Shown in pieces: positions 55,032-63,087 of a stretch of DNA of 64,000 nt. The stretch is from Mycolicibacterium frederiksbergense (lineage in GTDB: Bacteria; Actinomycetota; Actinomycetes; Mycobacteriales; Mycobacteriaceae). The notes below the pieces were generated by a model. The model was not told where the DNA came from. It made no database searches and was given only the letters and a program-made list of their open reading frames with translations. The translations under genes and the position numbers were made by a program. The first letter of the stretch is position 1. Every line of letters begins with the position of its first letter. Location: positions 1 through 64,000 of the forward strand of contig NZ_JARXVE010000005.1 of NCBI RefSeq assembly GCF_029893345.1, written 5' to 3'.

Positions 55032-55619
55032 TCAGGGCAGGGCCCGTAGAGCGATCGCCGCAACCCGATCGAGGGTCGCGCGTGAGACACGGTCACGTGC
55101 AGCTTGGGCAATACCGCTCAGCGTGGACATGACGTACTGCGCGAGCGCCAGCGCGTCGGTATCGGCAGGCATAATCCCGGCGGCGATGTCCGCGCTGACC
55201 TTGTCGGCGAGCTCGCCGGTGTTGTGACGACGGATGCGCTGAAGGCCGGCCCGCACCGCCGGATCGGGGGTGCCGTCGTCGCCGCTGACAATCAGGCACC
55301 CGTTGGGTAGCCCGCGCCGGGTGTAGCGCGCCGGAGCCTCGCGGAGAATTCGGGCAAAGGCCCGTCGAGCCGTGGGTTCTTCGCTCAGCGCGGCATCGAT
55401 GAACCCGCCGTACCGCTCGCCGTAGACCTGCACCGCTTCGGCGAAGAGGCGTTGCTTGTCGCCGAAAGCGGCGTAGATGCTGGGGATTCCGATACCCAAT
55501 GCGCTACTCAGATCGCGCGTGGAAGTGGCCTCGTAACCGCGCTCCCAGAACAGCAAGATCGCCTTGTCCAGGGCCGCATCACGGTCGAAAGAGCGGGGAC
55601 GTCCACGCACCGAGGCCAC
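55032..55619 (-). CDS. TetR-family regulator of the adjacent MFS gene
   Basis: 195 aa. Helix-turn-helix: GYEATSTRDLSSALGIGIPSIYAAFGDKQRLF near residues 28-60, of the AcrR/YxaF type with the RGRPRSFDRDAALDKAI start. The C-terminal domain includes RRGLPNGCLIVSGDDGT, resembling regulators that sense electrophiles or drugs through a cysteine. It is divergent from an efflux transporter, with a perfect inverted repeat between them. Confidence 0.9.
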   Translation of the reverse strand: MASVRGRPRSFDRDAALDKAILLFWERGYEATSTRDLSSALGIGIPSIYAAFGDKQRLFAEAVQVYGERYGGFIDAALSEEPTARRAFARILREAPARYTRRGLPNGCLIVSGDDGTPDPAVRAGLQRIRRHNTGELADKVSADIAAGIMPADTDALALAQYVMSTLSGIAQAARDRVSRATLDRVAAIALRALP

Positions 55620-55638
55620 CCATCCATTCTATAGCGCT

Positions 55639-55658
55639 CGCTAGCTAATATGCTAGCG
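55639..55658. promoter_or_regulatory. TetR operator candidate CGCTAGC-N6-GCTAGCG
   Basis: CGCTAGCTAATATGCTAGCG has perfect 7-bp arms; the TAATAT centre could double as a -10 box. It lies 19 bp upstream of the tetR start and 39 bp from the short ORF leading into the MFS gene. Confidence 0.65.
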
Positions 55659-55697
55659 TCGAATTCTGTATCGACCGCTAAAGAAAGGACGGCGCGC

Positions 55698-55769
55698 GTG
55701 CCCCCACTGATTGACAAGACTGCGGTAACCGGCCGATGGGTCGACGCACGCGGCGGATCGGCGCTCTGA
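55698..55769 (+). CDS. 23-codon ORF coupled to the MFS gene
   Basis: A GTG at 55698 with AAGAAAGGAC upstream opens a 23-residue frame (starts VPPLIDKTAVTGRW) whose TGA overlaps the MFS ATG (TGATG at 55767-55771). The ribosome site is better than any directly before the MFS start, so this may be a leader peptide that couples MFS translation. No homologue recognised. Confidence 0.35.
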   Translation: MPPLIDKTAVTGRWVDARGGSAL

Positions 55770-56956
55770 TGCCGGTCGCGATCTGGGTCATTGGCATTGC
55801 GATATTCGCCCAGGGCACAAGCGAACTCATGCTCGCCGGCCTACTCCCCGAACTGTCGGCCGATCTTGGTGTGACGATTCCGGAGGCAGGCCTGTTGGTT
55901 TCGGTGTTCGCACTCGGCATGCTGGTCGGCGCTCCGATCCTGGCAGTCATCACACTGCGATGGCCGCGCCGGCGCGCCATGCTGGCATTTCTGGCGATCT
56001 TCGTCCTGGCACATGTTGCCGGTGCGTTCACCGACTCGTTCACCGTATTGGTGGCGGTCAGATTCATCGCGGCATTCGTCTACGCCGGATTCTGGGCCGT
56101 GGGTGCGGGCACCGCGATGTCACTGGTCGCGCCCGATCGACGCGGCCGCGCGATGAGTATCGTCGCGGGCGGACTGACCGTAGCCACAGTGATCGGGCTG
56201 CCCGCGGGCACCTGGCTCGGCCAGAATCTGGGCTGGCGCTGGGCATTCTGGGCCGTCGCAGCCTTGTCCACCCTGGCCGCGGGCGCGGTGCTCGCTGCGG
56301 TCCCCACGGCACGCCCCGATACCGCCCCACGGATCGGCGACGAGTTGCGTGGACTGGCGGTGCCCCGGCTATGGCTGTCCTACGCCATGACCGCGGTCGG
56401 CACCGCGGCGCTGCTCGGCACCTTCACCTATCTCGGCGCGATGCTCATCACGACCAGCGGCCTCGGCTCCGAATGGGTACCAGCAGTCCTGTTCAGCTAC
56501 GGCGCCGGAGCGTTGGCCGGGATGGCGGTGGGCGGCTACGCCGCCGATCGCTGGCCACGCGGGGTACTGCTGGTCGGGTTCACCGCACTCTGTGTGGTTC
56601 TGATCGCGCTGGCTCTCACCAGCCACCATGCGCTCACGGTCAGCGCGCTGACCGTGCTACTCGGTCTGACCGGATTTGGGACCAATCCAGCACTGAACTC
56701 GCGGGTCTTCGCACTGGGCGTGTCCGCACCGACGCTGACCGCCGCCGGAACCACCTCCGCGTTCAACGTGGGGATCGCCGTCGGGCCGTGGCTGGCCGGG
56801 ATGGCGTTGACGGCCGGGTTCGACTACCCAGTGGTGCCATGGATCGGCGCGGGGTTGGCCATTGGCGCGCTGGCATTGTTCGCCGTCGACACTGCGCTGG
56901 CGCGGGGCCGTCACCCCAGGCCACGCCAGCCGACCGGCGCCCCGTGCCGGGTCTGA
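55769..56956 (+). CDS. MFS drug-efflux transporter (DHA1, chloramphenicol-efflux type)
   Basis: 395 aa from the ATG at 55769 (MPVAIWVIGIAIFAQGTSELMLAGLLPELSADLGV); an ATG at 55736 is possible. Twelve membrane helices. The start pattern ...G-T-S-E-L/F-x-x-x-G-L-L-P and motif VFALGMLVGAPILAVITLRWPRR between helices 2 and 3 match the Cml/AraJ-like exporters. Control by the divergent TetR protein suggests induction by its substrate. Confidence 0.85.
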   Translation: MPVAIWVIGIAIFAQGTSELMLAGLLPELSADLGVTIPEAGLLVSVFALGMLVGAPILAVITLRWPRRRAMLAFLAIFVLAHVAGAFTDSFTVLVAVRFIAAFVYAGFWAVGAGTAMSLVAPDRRGRAMSIVAGGLTVATVIGLPAGTWLGQNLGWRWAFWAVAALSTLAAGAVLAAVPTARPDTAPRIGDELRGLAVPRLWLSYAMTAVGTAALLGTFTYLGAMLITTSGLGSEWVPAVLFSYGAGALAGMAVGGYAADRWPRGVLLVGFTALCVVLIALALTSHHALTVSALTVLLGLTGFGTNPALNSRVFALGVSAPTLTAAGTTSAFNVGIAVGPWLAGMALTAGFDYPVVPWIGAGLAIGALALFAVDTALARGRHPRPRQPTGAPCRV

Positions 56957-57001
56957 CCGCTGCAACGGAATAGCAGAGCCGTGGCCGATGTTGCGGGTTG
57001 C

Positions 57002-57424
57002 GTGACTGAACAAGCTGAACTGAGCCCAACCGATTGGGTCCGCGAGCAGACCGAACGCATCCTGGAATCCGGCACCACCGACGGCGTGGAGGTGCTGGAC
57101 CGTCCCATCGTCCTGTTCACGACGACGGGTGCGAAGTCCGGCAAGCAACGGTACGTACCGCTGATGCGGGTCGAAGAGGATGGCCGCTACGCGATGGTGG
57201 CGTCCAAGGGCGGTGATCCGGCGCATCCATCCTGGTATTTCAACGTCAAGGCCAACCCCGCGGTGACGGTGCAGGACGGCGACAAGACCGCGTCGCTGAC
57301 CGCCCGCGAACTCACTGGTGACGAGCGCGAGCACTGGTGGAAGCTGGCGGTCGAGGCTTATCCGCCGTATGCGGAGTACCAGATCAAGACCACCCGGCAG
57401 ATCCCGGTCTTCATCGTCGAGTGA
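57002..57424 (+). CDS. Deazaflavin (F420)-dependent reductase, Ddn family
   Basis: 140 aa from the GTG at 57002 (VTEQAELSPTDWV); a GTG at 56981 would add seven residues. The split-barrel family is recognised by DWVREQTERILESG, RPIVLFTTTGAKSGKQRYVPLMRVEEDGRY and SWYFNVKANPAVTV. Relatives such as Ddn reduce quinones and nitro drugs with F420H2. The gene follows the MFS gene by 45 bp and converges with the acyltransferase gene. Confidence 0.88.
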   Translation: MTEQAELSPTDWVREQTERILESGTTDGVEVLDRPIVLFTTTGAKSGKQRYVPLMRVEEDGRYAMVASKGGDPAHPSWYFNVKANPAVTVQDGDKTASLTARELTGDEREHWWKLAVEAYPPYAEYQIKTTRQIPVFIVE

Positions 57425-57430
57425 GGACCG

Positions 57431-59494
57431 CTACCACCACCCGGTGGCGGCGGACAGTTGCCGGTCCAGCTCACCGGTGAGCGTGCGCACATAGCTGGCG
57501 GACAGGTGGTGGGCGTCGTGGTAGACCAGCACGTTGCCCTCGACGGCACGACAGATGTCTGGTCGGCACACCGCGTCGCTGAGGTCGAGCACTCGCATCA
57601 GCGGGTATTTGGGCAGGTACTTGAAGATGGGATTGTGCTCGGCCAATGCCTCTTTCCGCGGCACTCCGCAGGTGTCGGCGTCACCACCGGCCGAGAGACA
57701 GTCGACCGGCGAAAAGAACCATCCGTCGCGAACCATCCATGGGGTGTCCCGCAAACCGAGCATCGGAATGCCGTTGGCGGACAGCTCATCCCAGATCCCC
57801 AGGTAGTAATCGGGCACATAGTCGCCGGGACCGTTGAGGATCGGCCGGGTCACGGTGAAGAACACGTAATCCGGCCGGTCGGCGATGATCTGTGCCAGCG
57901 CGTTGTCCGACCAGGTCCGGCAGGACGGATACGGCTGGAAAGATCCGGCGATGATCGGCACCCGTTTGGTGGTCAGCGGACAACCCAGCTTCATATAGGT
58001 GGTCACCTTGAAGCCGTGCTCGCGCCCGATCAGGTTCAGCGCGGTCAGCCAATGCTCTGAATGGGATCCGCCGGCAAGGGCGATCGTCCGCGTGCCCATG
58101 GGATCTCCGTAGACGCACGTGATGACCTCGTCGCCGGCGAATCCGGTGACGCAGTGATCGACCGACGAGGGCGGTATATCGTCGGACGCTTCCAGGGCAG
58201 TCGGGCGCATCGGCAGCTTGGCCACTCGGCTGTTCTCCAGCAGCGCGCGTGCCCCCGGATAGTCGCTCACCGACAGCATGCTCAACTCCGCTCCGCTGGC
58301 CCGGGCCAAGGAGACATGTTCGCGCCACATCAACGACGTCGCCACCAGCACCACCGCCAGCAGCAGGACGACCACACCCGACAAAACCCGGGTGCGGGCA
58401 CCCCGACGCCACGGGGTTCCGACGATTCGCGCGGTGAACCATGCCGCCAGCGCAGCGACCGCCGCGACCGCAACGCCGTCGACCACGCCGACCGCATCGC
58501 GGTTGACGGCAGCCAGCCAGAAGATCAGCAGCGGCCAGTGCCACAGGTACAGCGGGTAGGCGATGGCACCAATGCCGACGAACGGGGCGCGGCCAAGGAA
58601 GTCGTTCGTTCTCGGCGGCGTTCCTCCGGCTCCGCCGACAACGAGCAGCACCGTCGCCACGACCGGAACCAGCGTCCATGGGATCGGGGCCTGCGCCGCG
58701 AAATCGGTGAACAGGTCACACACCAGGATTGCCGTCAGCCCGGCCGCGGCGATGCAGGGCCGCAGCCAGCCGGGCCACCGGATCCGCCCCGCCAGGCCCG
58801 CCGTCAAAGCCGCGGCCAGCACCCCGGCCAACAGCTCCCAGGCCCGGGCGACGGAGCTGTACTGGGCCAGCATCGAGTTGTCCTCGTGCGTCGCCACGGC
58901 GTAGCAGAACGATGCCACCATCGCGATGGCCGTCGCGGCGACCACCGTCGTTCGGCGCGCGTGACGGCCGCGGCGCCACGTCACCGCGGTGACCACGACC
59001 GCCAGCAGCACGAAGGCCACGAAGAACTGGCCCAGCACCGAGATCACCCAGAGGTGATGCAGCGGGGTCACCGCCGCGCTGGCCTGCACAAAGTCGTCAG
59101 CGGTTTGGACCAACTGCCAGTTCTGGTAGAAGCCGAGGCTCGCCAGGGTCTGGTCGGCGAACGCCTCCCACCGGGTCTGCGGCTGGATGGCTACCGTCAA
59201 CACCGCGCTCACGGACAGCACCAGCACCAACGGCGGCAACAGCCAGCGCGCCAGCCCCACCGCGTCGGCGCCCAGCGACTTCGGGGTCGCCGTGCCGATG
59301 CGACCGAGGATCCGGCCGCCGATGAGGAACCCGGACAGCACCAGCAGGACGTCCACACCGCCGCAGGCCCGCCCGAACCAGAAATGGCAGACGACCACCA
59401 TGACGATGGCCACACCGCTCAACCCGATCAGGTCATCGCGCACCCCCCGTCGTACGGAGGGAACGAGAACCGGGTCGCTAATAACTGCCTGCAC
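57431..59494 (-). CDS. OafA/YrhL-type acyltransferase with SGNH domain
   Basis: 687 aa from the GTG at 59492-59494 (AGGAAG upstream; the longer frame to 59593 has no such site). The N-terminal 400 residues hold about ten membrane helices of the acyltransferase-3 family, including VAIVMVVVCHFWFGRACGGVDVLLVLSGFLIGGR with the catalytic histidine region. After residue about 440 comes a soluble extracytoplasmic SGNH-type domain: TRTIALAGGSHSEHW, then a C-terminal YHDAHHLSASY with the D-x-x-H pair. The nucleophile block reads GGSHS rather than G-D-S. It probably O-acetylates or acylates a cell-envelope glycan. Confidence 0.88.
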   Translation of the reverse strand: MQAVISDPVLVPSVRRGVRDDLIGLSGVAIVMVVVCHFWFGRACGGVDVLLVLSGFLIGGRILGRIGTATPKSLGADAVGLARWLLPPLVLVLSVSAVLTVAIQPQTRWEAFADQTLASLGFYQNWQLVQTADDFVQASAAVTPLHHLWVISVLGQFFVAFVLLAVVVTAVTWRRGRHARRTTVVAATAIAMVASFCYAVATHEDNSMLAQYSSVARAWELLAGVLAAALTAGLAGRIRWPGWLRPCIAAAGLTAILVCDLFTDFAAQAPIPWTLVPVVATVLLVVGGAGGTPPRTNDFLGRAPFVGIGAIAYPLYLWHWPLLIFWLAAVNRDAVGVVDGVAVAAVAALAAWFTARIVGTPWRRGARTRVLSGVVVLLLAVVLVATSLMWREHVSLARASGAELSMLSVSDYPGARALLENSRVAKLPMRPTALEASDDIPPSSVDHCVTGFAGDEVITCVYGDPMGTRTIALAGGSHSEHWLTALNLIGREHGFKVTTYMKLGCPLTTKRVPIIAGSFQPYPSCRTWSDNALAQIIADRPDYVFFTVTRPILNGPGDYVPDYYLGIWDELSANGIPMLGLRDTPWMVRDGWFFSPVDCLSAGGDADTCGVPRKEALAEHNPIFKYLPKYPLMRVLDLSDAVCRPDICRAVEGNVLVYHDAHHLSASYVRTLTGELDRQLSAATGWW

Positions 59495-59875
59495 GCTGAA
59501 CTTCCTGGGCTGTCGTCGCCGATCATGACGGAACCGCCCTGGGGCACGTCGTTCGCCACTCCGAGCATAGCCACCGGCAGGGGGGCACCCCAATTACCCG
59601 ACCTCGCCTACCGCGCCCGCAACGGCGGTGGCGGCTCAGCCGGCGAGGCTCGACTCGGCGGTGACCACATCCGGTCTCGCATCCAAATGTGACACCGGGC
59701 ACTAATACTGGGCCGAAATCGGTTGAGCTGTAGTGGATCTCACATGCGCAAGGTTGATTTAAGCCGAAGCAACCGGGAGCATAGAGGTGTACCACACTTC
59801 GGGGGATCCTCGACTTGTGGACGCTGATAGCAAAAAGTCCCCGCAACCCGGGGCACTTACCGAGGAGTGAGAAGA
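59495..59875. other. Leader region of the 49-aa gene; otherwise non-coding
   Basis: 380 bp between divergent genes. Close to the small gene it has CCCCG-CAAC-CCGGGG (about 59840-59853), a short hairpin, and CACTTACCGAGGAGTG (59855-59870), in which the GAGGAG ribosome site is enclosed by a 4-bp CACT/AGTG stem. No ORF with support was found in the rest. Confidence 0.4.
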
Positions 59876-60025
59876 ATGTCCTTCGCGCAATTTCGCGCAA
59901 ACCTGAAGCGCGCCAATACCCGGCGGCGCCTCTACGCGCGAATCAGCGAACTGCCTGACTCGACGGTTCGCGACGAGTTGATTGCAGTCGTCCAGCGGTA
60001 CGAGCTTCAGGACGCACATCACTGA
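59876..60025 (+). CDS. 49-residue small basic protein
   Basis: ATG at 59876, TGA at 60023-60025, with GAGGAGTGAGAAGA upstream. The peptide starts MSFAQFRANLKRANTRRRLY and continues ARISELPDSTVRDELIAVVQ, ending in RYELQDAHH. It is rich in Arg and predicted helical in two segments separated by ELPDS. Ribosome site, leader hairpins and an intrinsic terminator 17 bp after the stop all argue for a real gene. I do not recognise the family; a nucleic-acid-binding role fits its charge only. Confidence 0.7.
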   Translation: MSFAQFRANLKRANTRRRLYARISELPDSTVRDELIAVVQRYELQDAHH

Positions 60026-60042
60026 TACGACGATTCCGCTGT

Positions 60043-60084
60043 ACAGAGCCGGTGGCCAGCAGGCCCCGGCTCTGTTGTTTTTCT
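60043..60084 (+). terminator. Intrinsic terminator of the 49-aa gene
   Basis: ACAGAGCCGG (60043-60052) pairs perfectly with CCGGCTCTGT (60066-60075), loop of 13 nt, followed by TGTTTTTCT. It ends on the stop codon of the convergent Hyi-like gene. Confidence 0.8.
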
Positions 60085-60919
60085 AACCCGGGGAAGTCCA
60101 GGGGCTGGCGCGGCGTTGTGCTGGTGGCAGCCACCCGAACGGGTCGGTACCACCGGCCCGATATTCCAGGCTGACATTGCCGCGGTAGCCGCGGATGCCG
60201 AGGTGTGCCAGGTGCCCGGCGATGTTCATGCCGCCGGTGCCGGGCGCGCCGCGCCCCGGGGCATCGGCGATCTGGACGTGTCCGATGCGGTCGACGTAGT
60301 GGTCGATCACCGCAGCGACGTCGTCGCCATTGACATGCAGGTGGTACAGGTCGGCGAGCAGTCGCAGCGCCGCCACGCCCGTCTCGTTGCTGACCCGGTC
60401 GATCACGGCGATCGCGTCGGCGGCTGTCAGCAGCGGATAGCCGGGCACGCCGCTGAGCGGCTCGATCAGGATCGCCGCGTCGAGGCCGTGCGCCAGCCGA
60501 CCGGCGTGTGCCAGGTTGTCCACGGCGACCTCGTCTTGGATGTGCGGGTCGAGGCCGTCGCGGCGGTTGCCGTACAGCGCGTTGAATGCCTTGGTGCCGA
60601 GCTGGTTTGCGATACCGATGGCGACATCGACGTTGTCGCGGAAGATTTGGCGCTGCGCGGGGTCCGACAGCAGCCCGCGCTCCCCCGCCGCCATGTCGCC
60701 GCCCGCGAAATTCAATGCAGTCAAGTGCACACCGGCATCGGTGACGGCCCGGACAAAGGCATCAACCGCGGTGTCGCGGGGCACCGGATCGCTGAACGGC
60801 CACCAGAATTCGACGGCCTCGAAGCCGGCCTCCCGTGCTGCGTGCGGGCGCTGCAACAACGGCAGGTCGTCGAAGAGGATGGAGCAGTTGACGACGAAAT
60901 GCGAGGTAGCGGTGTGCAT
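60083..60919 (-). CDS. Hydroxypyruvate isomerase-like TIM-barrel enzyme
   Basis: 278 aa xylose-isomerase-like barrel. Segments AAREAGFEAVEFWWPF, ILIEPLSGVPGYPL (metal Glu), LLADLYHLHVNGDD (Asp, His), IGHVQIADAPGRGAPGTG and VSLEYRAGGTDPFGWLP (Glu) are those of hydroxypyruvate isomerase (Hyi/Gip), which interconverts hydroxypyruvate and tartronate semialdehyde in glyoxylate metabolism. The SDR gene 11 bp upstream on the same strand would be its operon partner; glyoxylate carboligase is not in view. Confidence 0.83.
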   Translation of the reverse strand: MHTATSHFVVNCSILFDDLPLLQRPHAAREAGFEAVEFWWPFSDPVPRDTAVDAFVRAVTDAGVHLTALNFAGGDMAAGERGLLSDPAQRQIFRDNVDVAIGIANQLGTKAFNALYGNRRDGLDPHIQDEVAVDNLAHAGRLAHGLDAAILIEPLSGVPGYPLLTAADAIAVIDRVSNETGVAALRLLADLYHLHVNGDDVAAVIDHYVDRIGHVQIADAPGRGAPGTGGMNIAGHLAHLGIRGYRGNVSLEYRAGGTDPFGWLPPAQRRASPWTSPG

Positions 60920-60930
60920 ATGCGCCCCGA

Positions 60931-61668
60931 TCAGCCGCGACCGAAGTACGGCATTTCCCGAGCCATCACGGTCAGCGACGGCACCGACACCTCGAGCGGC
61001 AGATCGACCAGGTGGGCGACGGCACGCGCGACATGGCCGACGTCGAAAGTCGGCTCAGCAGCCAGGGTTCCGTCGGCTTGTCTGGTCTGATGGCTGAAGT
61101 CCGCAGTCATGTCGGTGGCGGCATTGCCGATGTCGATCTGGGTGACGCAGATGTCGATTGCGCGCAGATCCAACAACATTGACGCGGTCAACCCGCTGAT
61201 CGCATGCTTGGTGACGGTATAGGCCAAGCTGTCGGGGCGGGGCCGGTGCGCCGACAGCGAGCCGTTGTTGATGATCCGTCCGCCCCGGGGCAGTTGGGCC
61301 GCCATGATGTGGGCGGCTTCCCGGGCGCAGAACACCGCGCCATCGACATTGGTGCGCCAGGTGGTGTGCCACTGCTCATCGTCGATGTCGACGACCGAGG
61401 CGGACGGGCCGAACACACCGGCGTTGTTGAACAGCACGTCGACGCGCCCGAACGTTGACACCGCGTCGGCGAACAAGGCTTGCACCGAGGCCGAGTCGGT
61501 GACGTCGGTCGGCACCACCCGGGCGTTCGGCCGGCCCTCGGCCGTCTCAACCAGCTGCGCCCACCTGCGACCGGCAAGAACAACGTGGTGACCGGCATCC
61601 AGCAGAACCCGCGCCGCCGCGCGGCCGATGCCGCTGCCCGCTCCGGTGATGATCACGACCTTGTGCAC
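60931..61668 (-). CDS. Short-chain dehydrogenase/reductase
   Basis: 245 aa from the GTG at 61666-61668 (VHKVVIITGAGSGIGRAAA); longer starts add up to 13 residues without a good ribosome site, so the start is uncertain. Cofactor motif TGAGSGIG, LFNNAG, catalytic Ser in INNGSLSAHRP and Y-x3-K in LAYTVTKHAISG. The residue after strand 2 reads AGRRWAQL, suggesting NADP preference. It probably reduces a short hydroxy/keto acid or semialdehyde together with the Hyi-like enzyme. Confidence 0.85.
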   Translation of the reverse strand: MHKVVIITGAGSGIGRAAARVLLDAGHHVVLAGRRWAQLVETAEGRPNARVVPTDVTDSASVQALFADAVSTFGRVDVLFNNAGVFGPSASVVDIDDEQWHTTWRTNVDGAVFCAREAAHIMAAQLPRGGRIINNGSLSAHRPRPDSLAYTVTKHAISGLTASMLLDLRAIDICVTQIDIGNAATDMTADFSHQTRQADGTLAAEPTFDVGHVARAVAHLVDLPLEVSVPSLTVMAREMPYFGRG

Positions 61669-61905
61669 GGGTTCGATTGTGCCCGCGCTGCTGGCCGCCA
61701 CGCACAAGCAGCGCAGTTACCGCTGGCAGGTAGACGAACCGACGGTTTCCTGCCAGCGGAGACGGGCGGCAGCGTCAACGGGCCCGACTCGTTGCCGACC
61801 TGTGCGAGGAGCTGCTCCGCCGTGGTCTGAGGTGGGGTGATGTGGTCGGGCTTCAGGCCAACAACACGGCACCACGCTCACCGCGGAGATTCCGCACGCG
61901 GTCGG
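61669..61905. other. Gap with nothing recognised
   Basis: 237 bp between two minus-strand units. Several short frames are open, but none has a ribosome site or recognisable sequence; the promoter of the SDR-hyi pair should lie at its left end. Confidence 0.35.
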
Positions 61906-62412
61906 TTAGCCGAACATGCCAAGGTCGCCCTGGGCAGCAGTGATGAACTTCTGCCGCAGGCCGTCGGCATCGCGCTGAATCTTGTCCACCGCCGTGAGCG
62001 CATCCGACACTTTGCCGACGTAGTTTCGGGGATCGCCGGCCCTGGCGATATCGAGGGCCAGCCACTGGATTTGGTTCATGATGGCGTTGTGCGCATCGAT
62101 GATGTCGCCGCGGGCTTTCTCCACGTCTTGCGAACCGACGAGCTCGACTTTTGCCGAGGCTTGCCGACATTTCCCGAATTGCGCGTGATAGGCATCGCTT
62201 TTACTGATCAACCCATCCATGTTGAACTCATCACCCAACCCCATCTGGTGGACGAACTCGAACTCGGCTTCCGACAGGTCGGTCACCGTGGTCAGGAAAT
62301 CGGCATATGCGGCGATCCGCTGTTCCTTGTTGAATTGGACGGCAATTCGGGTGGTCTCGGCGTGAATTTGATTGCCCGAGGTGCGCTTCGCTTGGCTTTG
62401 GTGGCGAACAGC
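61906..62412 (-). pseudogene. Helical protein gene, apparently lacking its 5' end
   Basis: A coding-quality frame of about 165 residues runs from around NQIHAETTRIAVQFNKEQRI through AAYADFLTTVTDLSEAEFEF to a TGA at 61906. Proteins of this look normally have an N-terminal membrane helix before the T-R-I-A segment. Here no ATG, GTG or TTG occurs in frame near the expected start; upstream codons are implausible and overlap the neighbouring gene. An ATG at 62422 with AAGAGGG lies in a different frame, so a frameshift near 62370 or an N-terminal loss is likely. Function unknown. Confidence 0.5.
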
Positions 62413-62473
62413 TTTCGGGCATGCCCTCTTACCCCTGGCTGGGTGGAAGATTGTCGGGTGCGGTGAAAAGGGT

Positions 62474-62962
62474 TCAGCGAGTGAGAGCTTTGTCAGTGAG
62501 CCGCTCGGCGCCTCTGAGCATCGCGTTGCCGAGTTCGCCGTCGGCCAGGCGTGAACCGACACTGGCCAGCACGAGTGCCCCAACCATCCGCCCGGTCGCC
62601 ACCAAGTCCTCATTCGGGCGTGGGCCCGGCTCCGGTCCAGGAACCGGCCACGTCGGATGCGGCCACCGGTGCGGCCACGGCGGTGTGCCGCACCACTCGT
62701 CGACCATCTCATCGATGATGCGGCTCGCCTCGCGTCCTTGAATCGCTGATTCGATCGACAGCTGCACGTACCGATGCGCCATCACCGCCGCGGCGATCTG
62801 GTAACTCTCCACCGGCGGCAGCGGTTGCGGCTGCAACTCGACTTCCTCGGATCGGGACTGCGGAGTCACACCGGTAGTAATGACTCGCCATGCTCCCACC
62901 GAGACCTGCGCGATGAGTGGCAGTGCCGACCTCGTTGCTCTCGCATCAACGGAAGTGGTCAC
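62474..62962 (-). CDS. Conserved-looking hypothetical protein
   Basis: 162 aa from the GTG at 62960-62962, preceded by AAGGGGG. It has no signal peptide or membrane helix and contains a Pro/Trp-rich middle (WCGTPPWPHRWPHPTWPVPGP, positions 90-110) between two helical, Ala-rich parts. The family was not recognised. It may form an operon with the broken gene downstream. Confidence 0.6.
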   Translation of the reverse strand: MTTSVDARATRSALPLIAQVSVGAWRVITTGVTPQSRSEEVELQPQPLPPVESYQIAAAVMAHRYVQLSIESAIQGREASRIIDEMVDEWCGTPPWPHRWPHPTWPVPGPEPGPRPNEDLVATGRMVGALVLASVGSRLADGELGNAMLRGAERLTDKALTR

Positions 62963-63087
62963 GACATCCCCCTTGTTGTCGATAGACAGTTGATGTCGCC
63001 AGTATCAACCGCCGCAACGCGGTCAGCGTGAGTAGCGCACTACTCGAATACCCGACCACAACCAGGGCCAGCGTCGAGTATTGCGAT

